NCBI GenBank assembly: GCA_023432805.1
Contig: JAEYUG010000033.1
Location: 20,455-84,454 of the forward strand
Origin: Bacteroidota bacterium
Lineage (GTDB): Bacteria > Bacteroidota > Ignavibacteria > SZUA-365
Direction of reading: 5' to 3'
Length of the DNA stretch: 64,000 bases
Positions 24,328-34,173 of the stretch are shown one piece after another. The notes under the pieces are model-generated. The model did not search any database and was not told the DNA's origin. It saw only the letters and a list, made by a program, of their open reading frames with translations. Within the stretch, counting starts at the first letter, position 1, and each line of letters opens with the position of its first letter. A program made the position numbers and the translations under genes.

Positions 24328-25139
24328 TTCCGCAGCCTGTTCCGCCGCTGGCTTCGCGCGACACGTACATGACGGATCCCGCCCGTCGGGTGGGTGCGGC
24401 AGCGCGCGTTGTTCCGTCGCTGGTGTTCTACCAGCGCATGGCACGGGATGTCTTCTGGTCCGCCCATCGTGCAAGGCGCGGCACCTATGGCGACCACGAG
24501 TGGGAAGACAGCAGCTGGGCGATTCTCGACGCGCTCGAGCGGGTGGGCGTGCGGTTCCAGCTGGAAGGGCTGCGGCACCTCACGGCCTTCGAGGGTCCCG
24601 CCGTCTTCGCAGGCAATCACATGAGCACGCTCGAAACCTTCGTGCTTCCGATCCTGATCTCGCCGGTCAAGCCTGTCACCTTCGTCATCAAGCAGAGCCT
24701 GATCGACTATCCCGTCTTCAAGCACGTGATGCGGTCGCGCGATCCGATCGTGGTCTCGCGCGACAACCCGCGGGCGGATCTGGTCACCGTGCTCGAAGAG
24801 GGGAAGAAACGACTGCTGGCCGGCCGGTCGGTCATCCTCTTTCCCCAGACGACGCGCAGCGCAGTGTTCGATCCCGAACAGTTCAACACGCTGGGAGTCA
24901 AGCTGGCACGCAGCGCAGGTGTGCCGGTCGTTCCGTTCGCGCTTGAAACGCGCGCATGGGGCAACGGCAGATGGCTGAAGGAATACGGACCGATTCGTCC
25001 GGATCTGCCGGTGCACATCAGCTTCGATGCACCGATCACGATCGAGGGGAACGGTCGCGCGGCGCATGAGCGGATGCTGCAGTTCATCGAAGGAGCACTG
25101 CGGGCATGGGGCGTGACCGTGCAGTCGTCGGCACCCTGA
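24324..25139 (+). CDS. PlsC-type lysophospholipid acyltransferase (variant motifs)
   Basis: A 271-aa membrane-associated acyltransferase. The catalytic block reads FAGNHMSTLETFVLP, so the usual HX4D is HX4E here. The acceptor-binding motif, usually FPEGTRS, reads LFPQTTRSAVF. Other family features are AGVPVVPFALET and the helical N-terminus. A subfamily with this wording exists in other bacteria, so the changes probably mark a subgroup rather than inactivation. It should acylate a lysophospholipid or similar acceptor with acyl-CoA or acyl-ACP. It is coupled to the HAD gene by ATGA, and its 3' end overlaps the large barrel gene by 34 nt. Confidence 0.87.
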   Translation: MIPQPVPPLASRDTYMTDPARRVGAAARVVPSLVFYQRMARDVFWSAHRARRGTYGDHEWEDSSWAILDALERVGVRFQLEGLRHLTAFEGPAVFAGNHMSTLETFVLPILISPVKPVTFVIKQSLIDYPVFKHVMRSRDPIVVSRDNPRADLVTVLEEGKKRLLAGRSVILFPQTTRSAVFDPEQFNTLGVKLARSAGVPVVPFALETRAWGNGRWLKEYGPIRPDLPVHISFDAPITIEGNGRAAHERMLQFIEGALRAWGVTVQSSAP

Positions 25140-28100
25140 CGGCGCGGCTGCCTGCGATACTGCTTGCCGCGCTGCTCACCGCCGGATCCGTCGCCTGGGC
25201 GCAGCAGCGGGATGATGGGAGGGAGCCTTCGCGCATGGAAACCGTCCGCCCCGCCGGCGACACCCTGCGCACTGCGGGCATCGCGCACACCGACACCCTG
25301 ACGCTCGGCGCAGGCGACACACTTCGCCTGACATCCGCCTTTGTGCAACGGGAATCGCTGCAGGTGCGCGTACTGCCTGCCCTGGATGCAGCGATGGCGG
25401 ATTCACTGGCCGCGTTCGAACGCGACTCGTCGGGGTGGGCGTTGGATTCGTCGGCCTGGACGCTGGATGCACGATCAGGCATGCTCGTACTGCGAGCCGG
25501 CACCCGGGCGCGCTTCGGCGACGTCCTGCCGCGCATCGTCGTCACCTACCGGGCACTGCCGCTTGCGTTGCGACCTGTGTACCGCATCCGCGAACTGGTG
25601 TCGCGACGCGACACGACGGCGACAGGGCGCGGCGACAGTCTGCGCGTGGCCGTACCGGTCGAACCGTTGAGTATCGAGAGCATCTTCGGTCCCGACCTGC
25701 AGAAGAGCGGCTACCTCGGGCGGGGATTCACGGTCGGAACAAACAGGGATCTCACGTTGTCAAGCGGCTTCCGCCTGCAGCTCTCGGGAAAGCTCGCCGA
25801 CGACATCTCGGTCACGGCTGCGCTCACCGACGAGAACACGCCGATCCAACCTGAAGGATCCACCCGGACGATTCAGGAACTCGACAAGGTCTTCGTCCGC
25901 ATCGAAGGGGGACAGCTCGCCGCGACGCTCGGCGACTTCGTGCTGACACATGACGGGACGGAATTCGGACGCTACAATCGCAAGTTGAGCGGCTTCCTCG
26001 GTGAAGGTGCGACATCGTTCGGCGATGCGTCGGCCTCGTTCGCGACCTTGAAGGGAACCTTCCACACCGTGCAGTTCAACGGCATCGACGGCACGCAGGG
26101 ACCCTATCGTCTCACCGGCAAGAGCGGTGAACAGCGCATCCTCGTGCTCGCCGGCACCGAACGCGTGTACGTCGACGGCGTCGAAATGGTGCGCGGGGAG
26201 ACGCATGACTACGTGATCGAGTACGCGAGCGGGGAGGTCACGTTCAAGCCTCGGAGACTGATCACGTCGTACTCCCGCATCACGGTCGATTTCGAGTATG
26301 CCGACCGCCAATACACGCGCACGCTGCTGACCGCGACCGGCAGCGGCAGGGTGTTCGACGACCGCCTGCGCATCACTGCGCGCTACATCCGCGAAGGCGA
26401 CGATCAGGACGCGCCGCTCGATCTGCAGCTTTCCGACGACGACAAACGGATTCTCGAAGCGGCGGGCGACGACCCGGCGAAGGCGGTGGCGAGCGGTGTT
26501 TCGTACGCCGGCATCGACAGCGTGCGCGGAACGGGTGCCGGTCAGTACGAACGTCGCGACACGCTCATCGCGGGGGAGGCAGTCGCCCTCTACCGCTACG
26601 CGCCCGGTACCGACAGTGCACTGTGGTCGCTGTCGTTCTCGTTCGTTGGATCAGGACGCGGTTCCTACACACGCAAGGCGCTCGGCATCTACACCTGGAC
26701 GGGCGTGGGGCGGGGAGACTACGATCCTGTCCGCGTGCTGCCGCTGCCGCAGCTGCAGCAGCTCGGGGATCTCCGTATCGACGCGCGTCCCTTCACCACG
26801 CTCAGCCTCAGCGCAGAGGGCGCGATCAGCGCGCTCGACCGCAACCGCTTCTCGGCGATGCGCGACGTGGCGCACGAGGGCGGCGCGGTCAACGGCACGG
26901 TGCGTTGGACACCGACGCTCGATGGCGCCGGCGCCTTCGACCTCTCGGCACGCTATCGCGCAACCGACGCGACCTTCATGCCGATCGATCGCATCAACAC
27001 CATCGAATTCTCGCGCATGTGGGATGTGGGCTCCGCACTCACCGCCACCGAGATCCTTCGCGAGGCCTCGCTCGCCTACAAGCCGACGCAATGGATCGAT
27101 GTGCGTGGCGGAGGCGGTTCGCTCTCGAAGGGATCCTTCACATCGACACGACTCGAAGCCTCCGTGCACGTGATGGGGGATACCTCGGCGTGGCGCGGTC
27201 CCTCGATGTCATGGACCGCAGAACACATCGGAAGCGCCGACGGCGCGGCCTCCACTCGGGGATCCTGGCTGCGGCAGCGCGGCGAGGTTTCGCAGCGCTT
27301 CGGCATCGCCGAACCGCGCGTGCGCATCGAGCATGAGCATCGCCGCGCGCATGCGGGTGCCAGCGACACACTCTCCGCACTGAGCATGGGCTTCGTGGAT
27401 GTACGCCCCGGTCTCCAGCTGCGCGCCTCTGAACGTCTGACCGTGGGAGCGGACGTCGGTGTGCGCATGGAGGACGCCTGGCTCGCTGGTGCGGTCGTGC
27501 GGCAGAGCACCGACCTGCTGCAGCAGTACAGCGCCTCGTTCCGCACCGAGCGGGACTTCTCCGCCACCGGCGCCCTCACCGTGCGGTCACGTGCGTTCAG
27601 CGAGCAGTTCCGCCTGCGCGGCAACAAGGACGTACAGACGATTCTCACCCGTGTGCAGGTGCGGCATACACCCTTCGAACGCGCAATCTCGACCGACCTG
27701 CTCTATGAGGTCAGCACCGAACGCACCTCACGCATGGAGCGTCAGTTCCTTCGCGTGCCGTACGGACAGGGCAACTACATCTACCTCGGCGATCTGAACG
27801 AGAATGGCATCCCCGATGAGAGCGAGTTCGAACCAACGAGATTCGATGGCGAGTATGTGCTCGTCACCGTCCCGACCGACGAGTTGTTTCCCGTGATTGA
27901 TCTGCGCGCGTCGGCGCGCGTGCAGGTACAGCCGTCGCGCGTGATTTCCCCCGGCGCGAGCGGTCTGCTCGCCGGCATGCTCCGTGCCCTCTCGAGCGAA
28001 TCCGTGCTGCGTGTCGAGGAGAAGAGCAGCGACGAGCAGACATCCAACATGTACCTGTTGCGTTTCGCGCGCTTCCTCAACGACTCGACGACGATTCGCG

Positions 28101-28744
28101 GATTCCAGAACATGCGGCAGGATCTGTTCCTCTTCGAGCAGTCGCAGGATTTTTCGATGCGGCTGCGCTTCGACCAGTCACGAGGCTTCAGTCAGTACGC
28201 GCTGGCATCCGAGCGGAGCTACCGGCGCGAGCGGTCCGTGCGCGTGCGCATGCAGCTCGTGCGCGAGATCGGGGTGCAGGGCGATGTTGCACTGATTGAC
28301 GACGTGGTGGCCTCGCCCGGTGCCGGCAACCGCGCGCGCGACATCGATGGCACGTCGATGGCTGCGGACGTCTCGTACCGGCCCTATCCAAAGGTGGAGG
28401 TCGGGTTCGTGTTCTCGTCGCGCATGGCGACAGACCGCCAGCCCACCGTACCGCTCGAGGCGCAGATCGATGCCCAGATCCTTCGCCTGGCGCTCACGCT
28501 CGATGGACCCGGTCGTGTGCGCATCGAGCTCGAACGCAGCGATGTGGTGTTGTCGTCGAGCGTTGCCGCGTTTCCCTTCGAGCTCACGGACGGACGCTCC
28601 GAGGGCAAGAGCTGGATCGTACGCGCGAATGTCGACTACAGGCTGACGAGCTACCTGCAGGCGACGATGAGCTACCTCGGCCGCAGCGAGGGGGGACGCC
28701 CCTTTCTGCACACGATGCGTGCGGAAGTACGCGCGTTTTTCTAA
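25106..28744 (+). CDS. Large outer-membrane beta-barrel protein (uncharacterised)
   Basis: A 1212-aa protein with a signal peptide (RLPAILLAALLTAGSVAWAQ) and very regular alternating-hydrophobicity strands from about residue 200 on, ending in MRAEVRAFF. A C-terminal Phe is typical of outer-membrane barrels. The region ~190-330 (FTVGTNRDLTLSSGFRLQLSGKL, DISVTAALTDENTPIQPEGS, LDKVFVRIEGGQLAATLGDF) resembles a widespread but unnamed family of large Bacteroidota/Chlorobiota barrels, with distant likeness to SprA-type translocon proteins. A Ca-binding-like LGDLNENGIPDESEF occurs near residue 900. Function unknown. Its start lies within the acyltransferase gene. Confidence 0.8.
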   Translation: MGRDRAVVGTLTARLPAILLAALLTAGSVAWAQQRDDGREPSRMETVRPAGDTLRTAGIAHTDTLTLGAGDTLRLTSAFVQRESLQVRVLPALDAAMADSLAAFERDSSGWALDSSAWTLDARSGMLVLRAGTRARFGDVLPRIVVTYRALPLALRPVYRIRELVSRRDTTATGRGDSLRVAVPVEPLSIESIFGPDLQKSGYLGRGFTVGTNRDLTLSSGFRLQLSGKLADDISVTAALTDENTPIQPEGSTRTIQELDKVFVRIEGGQLAATLGDFVLTHDGTEFGRYNRKLSGFLGEGATSFGDASASFATLKGTFHTVQFNGIDGTQGPYRLTGKSGEQRILVLAGTERVYVDGVEMVRGETHDYVIEYASGEVTFKPRRLITSYSRITVDFEYADRQYTRTLLTATGSGRVFDDRLRITARYIREGDDQDAPLDLQLSDDDKRILEAAGDDPAKAVASGVSYAGIDSVRGTGAGQYERRDTLIAGEAVALYRYAPGTDSALWSLSFSFVGSGRGSYTRKALGIYTWTGVGRGDYDPVRVLPLPQLQQLGDLRIDARPFTTLSLSAEGAISALDRNRFSAMRDVAHEGGAVNGTVRWTPTLDGAGAFDLSARYRATDATFMPIDRINTIEFSRMWDVGSALTATEILREASLAYKPTQWIDVRGGGGSLSKGSFTSTRLEASVHVMGDTSAWRGPSMSWTAEHIGSADGAASTRGSWLRQRGEVSQRFGIAEPRVRIEHEHRRAHAGASDTLSALSMGFVDVRPGLQLRASERLTVGADVGVRMEDAWLAGAVVRQSTDLLQQYSASFRTERDFSATGALTVRSRAFSEQFRLRGNKDVQTILTRVQVRHTPFERAISTDLLYEVSTERTSRMERQFLRVPYGQGNYIYLGDLNENGIPDESEFEPTRFDGEYVLVTVPTDELFPVIDLRASARVQVQPSRVISPGASGLLAGMLRALSSESVLRVEEKSSDEQTSNMYLLRFARFLNDSTTIRGFQNMRQDLFLFEQSQDFSMRLRFDQSRGFSQYALASERSYRRERSVRVRMQLVREIGVQGDVALIDDVVASPGAGNRARDIDGTSMAADVSYRPYPKVEVGFVFSSRMATDRQPTVPLEAQIDAQILRLALTLDGPGRVRIELERSDVVLSSSVAAFPFELTDGRSEGKSWIVRANVDYRLTSYLQATMSYLGRSEGGRPFLHTMRAEVRAFF

Positions 28745-28789
28745 CCGTCGCTTCACTGCCGGCTGCTTCATCGTGAATGGGAAGCGTTG

Positions 28790-28796
28790 TATTTTC
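28790..28796 (+). promoter_or_regulatory. Possible internal promoter (-10 box)
   Basis: GTTGTATTTTCAGGG lies about 30 nt upstream of the lipoprotein start, nearly identical to the box upstream of the OPT gene. It occurs in the only real gap (82 nt) of the envelope gene run, so the second half could be transcribed separately. Confidence 0.4.
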
Positions 28797-28826
28797 AGGG
28801 ATGTCCGTGTATCGCCCCACCCATCG

Positions 28827-30317
28827 ATGACCATGAACATCCTCCGCCGTCTGTCGCTGCCGGCGCTTCCGCTGCTCGCCCTGCTGGCTCTCGCCTGCTC
28901 GGAGTCCCCGACCGGCACACCCAACGCGAACCTTCCCCCGGAAACCAATCTCGCGCTGATGCCCGACAGTGATCTGCGCACGACGCCGAGCCGTCAGCAC
29001 ATCAACTGGTGGGGCGACGATCCCGACGGCTTCGTGGCCGGGTTCCAATTCAGCTTCGATGCGGTGACGTGGACGTTCACAACCCGCAGCGACAGCGTCT
29101 TCGCCCTCACTCTTTCCGGGTCGGATTCGACATACACGTTTCACGTGCGCGCGATCGACGACCAGGGCAACGGTGTGCGCGACGAGGCGGGTCCCTACGG
29201 CGCCGAGCCCTACACCGATCGCAACGGCAACGGCAGCTACGACGCCGGCGAACCCTTCATTGATTTCGGACTTGCGGATCCGACACCCGCCACGCTGCGA
29301 TATCCGATCGAGAACTCGCGTCCCGTCGTCGCATTCGTCAAGGGATCGGATGTGCCGGAAACGACATTCACCGTTGCGTCCTTCGCATGGGTTGGAACGG
29401 ATCTGGACGGGGATGAGACGATCCGCGAGTACCGCTACGCACTCAACGACACCGCGGCTTCCGCATGGAAGTCGCTGCCTCGCTCGCAGACCTTCCTGAC
29501 GCTGACAGAGGCCGACGGTATCCGTCCCGGAAACAATTCCTTCCATCTCAAGGCCATCGACATTGCAGGCGCCGAGAGCGAATCGATTGCGATGCCGCAG
29601 GGTTCGCGCACATGGTTTGTCAAGCGGCCGCACACCGATGTGCTGATCGTCGACGACTATGCGACCGCCGACGATGCCGCGGCGTTCTATGGATCCATCG
29701 TCGACACGATGTTCGGGGGACGCTTCGCAGGGGCGGACGTGCTCGACATCCGCGCGGGTGCGACGTCGACGAAGAAGGGGGTGTTCGTACCGCCCTTCAT
29801 CAATCCCACGCTCGTCGAGACCTTCAAGCTCTTCAAGTACATCCTGTGGTACTGCGACTACACACCCTCGATCGACATTGCGCAACTTTCGCTGCCGCAG
29901 TTCCAGCAGGGCGGTGGCACCGTGCTGTATATCGCAAGCTTTCCCGAGAGCGCACTCGATCCCCGTGGCGGCATCACCGACTACGCGCCCGTCGACAGCC
30001 TGAGTCCCAACCCGATCACCTTCGTCCCCGCCAACACGGTCGTGGACGTCGATGCGGAATCGCCCGGCTACCCACTGCTCACACGTGACACCCGCGGTCA
30101 GCCGGTGGCCTTCGTGCGCGGCCTGTTCAAACGCGTCAACGCGGCAAATCTCTGCAAGCTCGCACCGGATCCCCGCTGGGGAAATCCCGTCGTCGGTGTG
30201 CGCAGCGGCGACCGTCGCTTCGTGATGTTCAGCATTCCCCTGCACCGTTTCAATGGCAACGGCAACGCAGGCGCGATGGTCAGCACCATCTTCCGCAACG
30301 ATTTCGGGGTTCGCTGA
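28827..30317 (+). CDS. Lipoprotein of unknown function
   Basis: A 496-aa lipoprotein. The signal LSLPALPLLALLALACSESPTG has a lipobox with Cys near residue 26. After it come two fibronectin-III-like stretches (INWWGDDPDGFVAGFQFSFD and FAWVGTDLDGDETIREYRYALND), both with Asp-rich loops, and an EF-hand-like YTDRNGNGSYDAGEPF. The C-terminal half from HTDVLIVDDYATADDAAAFY resembles Rossmann-like modules of secreted Bacteroidota proteins. No catalytic motif is recognised. A second ATG at 28833 is equally good. Only 2 nt separate it from the TonB receptor gene, so they are probably made together and may associate at the outer membrane. Confidence 0.8.
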   Translation: MTMNILRRLSLPALPLLALLALACSESPTGTPNANLPPETNLALMPDSDLRTTPSRQHINWWGDDPDGFVAGFQFSFDAVTWTFTTRSDSVFALTLSGSDSTYTFHVRAIDDQGNGVRDEAGPYGAEPYTDRNGNGSYDAGEPFIDFGLADPTPATLRYPIENSRPVVAFVKGSDVPETTFTVASFAWVGTDLDGDETIREYRYALNDTAASAWKSLPRSQTFLTLTEADGIRPGNNSFHLKAIDIAGAESESIAMPQGSRTWFVKRPHTDVLIVDDYATADDAAAFYGSIVDTMFGGRFAGADVLDIRAGATSTKKGVFVPPFINPTLVETFKLFKYILWYCDYTPSIDIAQLSLPQFQQGGGTVLYIASFPESALDPRGGITDYAPVDSLSPNPITFVPANTVVDVDAESPGYPLLTRDTRGQPVAFVRGLFKRVNAANLCKLAPDPRWGNPVVGVRSGDRRFVMFSIPLHRFNGNGNAGAMVSTIFRNDFGVR

Positions 30318-30319
30318 CA

Positions 30320-33184
30320 ATGGCACGACGCTCCCTCCTCTCCATCACCCTCGCCGCGCTGCTCGTCTGCGCGCTCGTCCCTTCACAGGCCCAGGCACAG
30401 AAGGGCACGATCAGCGGCATCGTGCGCGACAAGCAGACCGGCGAAACGCTGATCGGCGTGAACGTGCTCATCAAGGGCACCTACTATGGCGCCGCCTCGA
30501 ATGTCGAGGGACGCTACACGATCAAGGATGTCAATCCCGGTCAGTACACCGTCGAGGTCAGTCTGATCGGATACAAGAAGATCCAGCGCACCGGCGTGCG
30601 CGTCACCGCGAACGAGACGACCAAGCTCGACCTTCAGCTCGAAGAGACCGTGCTCTCGCTCAGCGAGGAAGTGGTCATCATCGGCAACAAGCCCTTGCTC
30701 GACATCGAGCAGACGTCGAGTTCACGCACCGTGACCGCCGACGACCTGAAAGTCGCAGTCATCGAAAATGTGAAGGACGTCGTCGCCCAGCAGACCGGTG
30801 TCGTGCAGAGCGACAATGCGCTCTACATCCGAGGCGGACGCGCGCATGAGAACGCCTTCCTGCTCGACGGCGTGTCGGTACAGGATCCCCTCGCCGGCAC
30901 GGGCTTCGGCCTGCAGCTGAGCGCAGCCTCGATTCAGGAGGTCGAAGTCATCACCGGCGGTTTCAACGCCGAATACGGTCAGGCGACCTCGGGCGTCGTG
31001 AACGTGACCACGCGCGAGGCTGGGGATCGGTATGGATTCTCCATGAGCTGGAAACGCGACAACTTCGGCTTCAACAACACGGCACGGTCGTCATGGAACA
31101 CCGACATTGCGGAAGCTTCGCTTGGCGGACCCGAGCCGCTGACGTCGACGGTGCTTCCCGCCATGGGCATCGACCTGCCCGGATCGATCTCGTTCTTCGT
31201 CAGTGGATACGCGGCGCTTTCCGACGCCTTCACGCGGTGGACTCCCATCATCCGCAACGGGCGTCCCACCGGCGAGTTCCGTGAAGTGACCGCCGCCCAG
31301 CTGGTATCGTCGACCTTCGGCGGCACACGGTTCGCACCGCGTCAGGACAACAACTGGTTCTGGCTCGGCAAGCTTACGTGGGCATTCTCTCCGACGATGA
31401 AGCTGCGCTACTCGTTCAACCAGTCGATCTCGATCAACCAGAATTCACAGTCGCTGCAGACCAATCTCGAGTACGTGGAACCGAGTCCCGGCTACCAGTA
31501 CGAGTTCCAGAACATCCTCGACGGGGCGAACACGTACACGCACAACAACATGTTCCACACGCTGAGCTGGACGCACACGATCAACACATCGACGTTCTAT
31601 GACGTACGCTTCAGCCGCTTCTACACACAGCTGCGTGCCGATGCGAACGGCAGAGACTGGACCGCGTACCGTGAACCGCAGGATCTGGTACGCTTCCCGG
31701 TCGAGTACTACAACTCCGACCGCGACACGATCGGCGTGATTCCCGGCGACGGATTCTGGGATACCGGCAACGGGTTCACCTGGCACGATCATCACGTGAT
31801 CGACTACACGCTGCGCGGCGACATCACCAGCAACATCACCGAAAAGAACCGCTTCAAGGCGGGCTTCGAGGCAACGTTCGGCGAGATGCAGGTCGTCGAT
31901 ATCTACAAACCGTGGATCGGCGATCTCGGACTGAACAACGACATCTACCGTGTCAATCCCGCCAGCGGTGCGTTCTATGTCCAGGACAACATCAATTTCA
32001 GCGGCATGATCCTGAACGCAGGTCTGCGCATGGACTGGTGGATGCCCGGAAGGTACGTCGACGATGCCGTCGCGAATCCCGATGTCGTCACGATTCCCCA
32101 GTCGGTGCGCGATTCGTACATGGAAAATACCTTCGGTCTCTTCGACCGACGCTTCAAGGCGCGCATCAGTCCCCGCCTCGGCATCTCCCACCCGGTGTCG
32201 GACAATCAAACCCTGTTCTTCTCATATGGTCATTTTTCGAAGCGTCCGCGTCCCCAGTTCGTCTACGCGAAACTGAATCCCGCCAGCGCCAGGAGCACCT
32301 TCCAGAAATTCGGCAATCCGGATCTGAATCCCGAAACCACCGTCGCCTACGAACTCGGCCTGCGCACACAGTTCACCGAAGACGATGTGCTGACGGTGAC
32401 CGCGTACTACAAGGATATCTTCGACTACGTCAGCACCCGTTCGGCGCGCATCACCAGTTCGCGCTTCTCCGGCGGCAGCTTCATTACCTACGTCAATCAG
32501 GACTATGCCCGCACGCGCGGCGTGGAACTCGAATACAAGAAGCGCATCGGACGCTGGTTCAACGGCGGGGCGAGCTTCACCTACTCGATCGCGACAGGAA
32601 AAAGTTCGTCGGCAGACGAAGGCGCACTCATCCAGCGGGGCGACCTCGAGGAATCCATCAAGGAGAACTACCTGATCTGGGATCGACCGATGCAGGTGCA
32701 GGCATGGGGCTCCGTGTCTGTCGGCCGCGATGAAGGGCTGTTCGGTTTCGCACGCGGCGTCCTCGACGACTACACCCTGTATCTCCGCGCGTTTTTCCAG
32801 AGCGGCAAGCGCTACACGCCCCAACTGCTCATTGGCTATGACCCCATTTCCAATCGCGCGCTGTACGACCGGGATCGGGCGAACATCAACGGTGAGATCG
32901 GTGAGCACTGGTTCACGGTCGATCTGAACTTCGAAAAGCGCATCCCGCTTCCTGGTGTCGATCTGGCGCTCCTCATCGAGGTCACCAACCTTTTCAATGC
33001 GCAGAACGCCACGATCATCAACCCCGTCACGGGCCGTGCCTATGAATACGGAGATCCGACGCCTGGCGGATACAACGATCCGATGTATCCCGACCTGCAG
33101 GCACCACTCTCCCCGTATCCGTACAACCCCGCACGGTATCTGGCACCCCGCACCGTCCGGGCCGGCTTCTCGGTGAAACTATGA
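30320..33184 (+). CDS. TonB-dependent receptor with carboxypeptidase-regulatory-like N-domain
   Basis: A 954-aa outer-membrane receptor. A signal peptide (residues ~1-27) is followed by a CarboxypepD_reg-like domain (ISGIVRDKQTGETLIGVNVLIKGTYYGA, ~30-115). The plug domain contains ALYIRGGRAHENAFLLDGVSVQDP and a VEVITGGFNAEYGQATSGVVNVTTREAG end, and a 22-strand-type barrel follows to the C-terminus VRAGFSVKL. Such receptors import large or scarce substrates using TonB energy, SusC-like members in pairs with SusD. No SusD gene is present; instead a lipoprotein precedes it and a PorV-like protein follows with a 4-nt overlap. Substrate unknown. Confidence 0.9.
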   Translation: MARRSLLSITLAALLVCALVPSQAQAQKGTISGIVRDKQTGETLIGVNVLIKGTYYGAASNVEGRYTIKDVNPGQYTVEVSLIGYKKIQRTGVRVTANETTKLDLQLEETVLSLSEEVVIIGNKPLLDIEQTSSSRTVTADDLKVAVIENVKDVVAQQTGVVQSDNALYIRGGRAHENAFLLDGVSVQDPLAGTGFGLQLSAASIQEVEVITGGFNAEYGQATSGVVNVTTREAGDRYGFSMSWKRDNFGFNNTARSSWNTDIAEASLGGPEPLTSTVLPAMGIDLPGSISFFVSGYAALSDAFTRWTPIIRNGRPTGEFREVTAAQLVSSTFGGTRFAPRQDNNWFWLGKLTWAFSPTMKLRYSFNQSISINQNSQSLQTNLEYVEPSPGYQYEFQNILDGANTYTHNNMFHTLSWTHTINTSTFYDVRFSRFYTQLRADANGRDWTAYREPQDLVRFPVEYYNSDRDTIGVIPGDGFWDTGNGFTWHDHHVIDYTLRGDITSNITEKNRFKAGFEATFGEMQVVDIYKPWIGDLGLNNDIYRVNPASGAFYVQDNINFSGMILNAGLRMDWWMPGRYVDDAVANPDVVTIPQSVRDSYMENTFGLFDRRFKARISPRLGISHPVSDNQTLFFSYGHFSKRPRPQFVYAKLNPASARSTFQKFGNPDLNPETTVAYELGLRTQFTEDDVLTVTAYYKDIFDYVSTRSARITSSRFSGGSFITYVNQDYARTRGVELEYKKRIGRWFNGGASFTYSIATGKSSSADEGALIQRGDLEESIKENYLIWDRPMQVQAWGSVSVGRDEGLFGFARGVLDDYTLYLRAFFQSGKRYTPQLLIGYDPISNRALYDRDRANINGEIGEHWFTVDLNFEKRIPLPGVDLALLIEVTNLFNAQNATIINPVTGRAYEYGDPTPGGYNDPMYPDLQAPLSPYPYNPARYLAPRTVRAGFSVKL

Positions 33185-34173
33185 GTACGACCATGCGAAC
33201 CGGCACCCTCCTCCTGCTTTTCGCAGCGCTGCTCACGATCGACGCGCAGGCACAACTCATGCCGCTACTTGGCGGGCAGAGAGCGGGAATTTCTTCGCTG
33301 CAGTTCCTCAAGATCGGTGCCGGGGCACGCGCCACCGCCATGGCGGAAGCCTATGTCGCCGTAGCCGACGATGCCACCGCGCTGCACTACAATCCTGCCG
33401 GACTCGCTCAGGTTCCGGAACACCAGGTCCACTTCTCACACACCGCCTGGCTCGTCGATCTGCAGCATGAGTTTCTTGGCATCGTCTACCGTCCCTCCCC
33501 CTCCGATGCCATCGGCGTGTCGGTCACGAGTCTCCATACCGACGACATGAAGGTCACGACCGAGACCCAGCCGCTCGGTACGGGACGCACCTTCACCTAT
33601 GGGGACGTCGCGGTGGGACTCAGCTACGCCCGAAATCTCACTGCACAATTCAGCTTCGGCGCCACCGTCCGCTACGTCGAGGAAACCATCGACGTGCTCA
33701 AGACCCGCGCAATCATGGTTGATCTCGGTACCTTCTACCGCACGGGTCTGGGAAGCACGCGCTTCGCTGTCGCGGTCTCGAACTTCGGCGGCAACGTCTC
33801 CCCCGACGGCACGCTGCATCCGGCTGGTCGTCCCGCCGTGAATTCCTTCCAGGAGTTCTCGCCTCCCACCCTGTTCAGAATCGGTTTTGCGATGGAAGCG
33901 TATGAGGACGCCACCCACCGGCTCACGACGTCGATTCAGCTCAATCATCCGAACGACAACAGCGAGAACGTCTCCATCGGTGCGGAATACGCTTGGAACC
34001 GCATCTTCCATCTGCGTGCCGGCTACAAGCTCAACACCGACGAAGAGGGACTTACCGCAGGTGCGGGCGTGATCGCACCGCTCGGCTTCGCGCGCGGCGC
34101 CGTCGATTATGCCTACGCTGCTTTCGGACGCCTCGGTGGCGTGCACCGCATTTCCGTGACACTCGGCTTCTGA
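33181..34173 (+). CDS. PorV/PorQ-family outer-membrane protein
   Basis: A 330-aa barrel protein with signal peptide (TLLLLFAALLTIDAQAQ) and the hallmark start of the PorV/PorQ (UPF0164) family: SSLQFLKIGAGARATAMAEAYVAVADDATALHYNPAGLA. The fold is FadL-like, and it ends in HRISVTLGF with C-terminal Phe. PorV is the T9SS shuttle that hands cargo to the sortase, but many paralogues of this family act elsewhere. Position behind a TonB receptor (ATGA coupling) rather than other Por genes makes a partner role to this receptor as likely as a T9SS role. Confidence 0.85.
   Translation: MSTTMRTGTLLLLFAALLTIDAQAQLMPLLGGQRAGISSLQFLKIGAGARATAMAEAYVAVADDATALHYNPAGLAQVPEHQVHFSHTAWLVDLQHEFLGIVYRPSPSDAIGVSVTSLHTDDMKVTTETQPLGTGRTFTYGDVAVGLSYARNLTAQFSFGATVRYVEETIDVLKTRAIMVDLGTFYRTGLGSTRFAVAVSNFGGNVSPDGTLHPAGRPAVNSFQEFSPPTLFRIGFAMEAYEDATHRLTTSIQLNHPNDNSENVSIGAEYAWNRIFHLRAGYKLNTDEEGLTAGAGVIAPLGFARGAVDYAYAAFGRLGGVHRISVTLGF

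Noticed and set aside
33181..34173. Assignment as the true PorV of the secretion system
   Set aside because: The family has many paralogues and no other Por/Spr gene is nearby, so only family membership was called.
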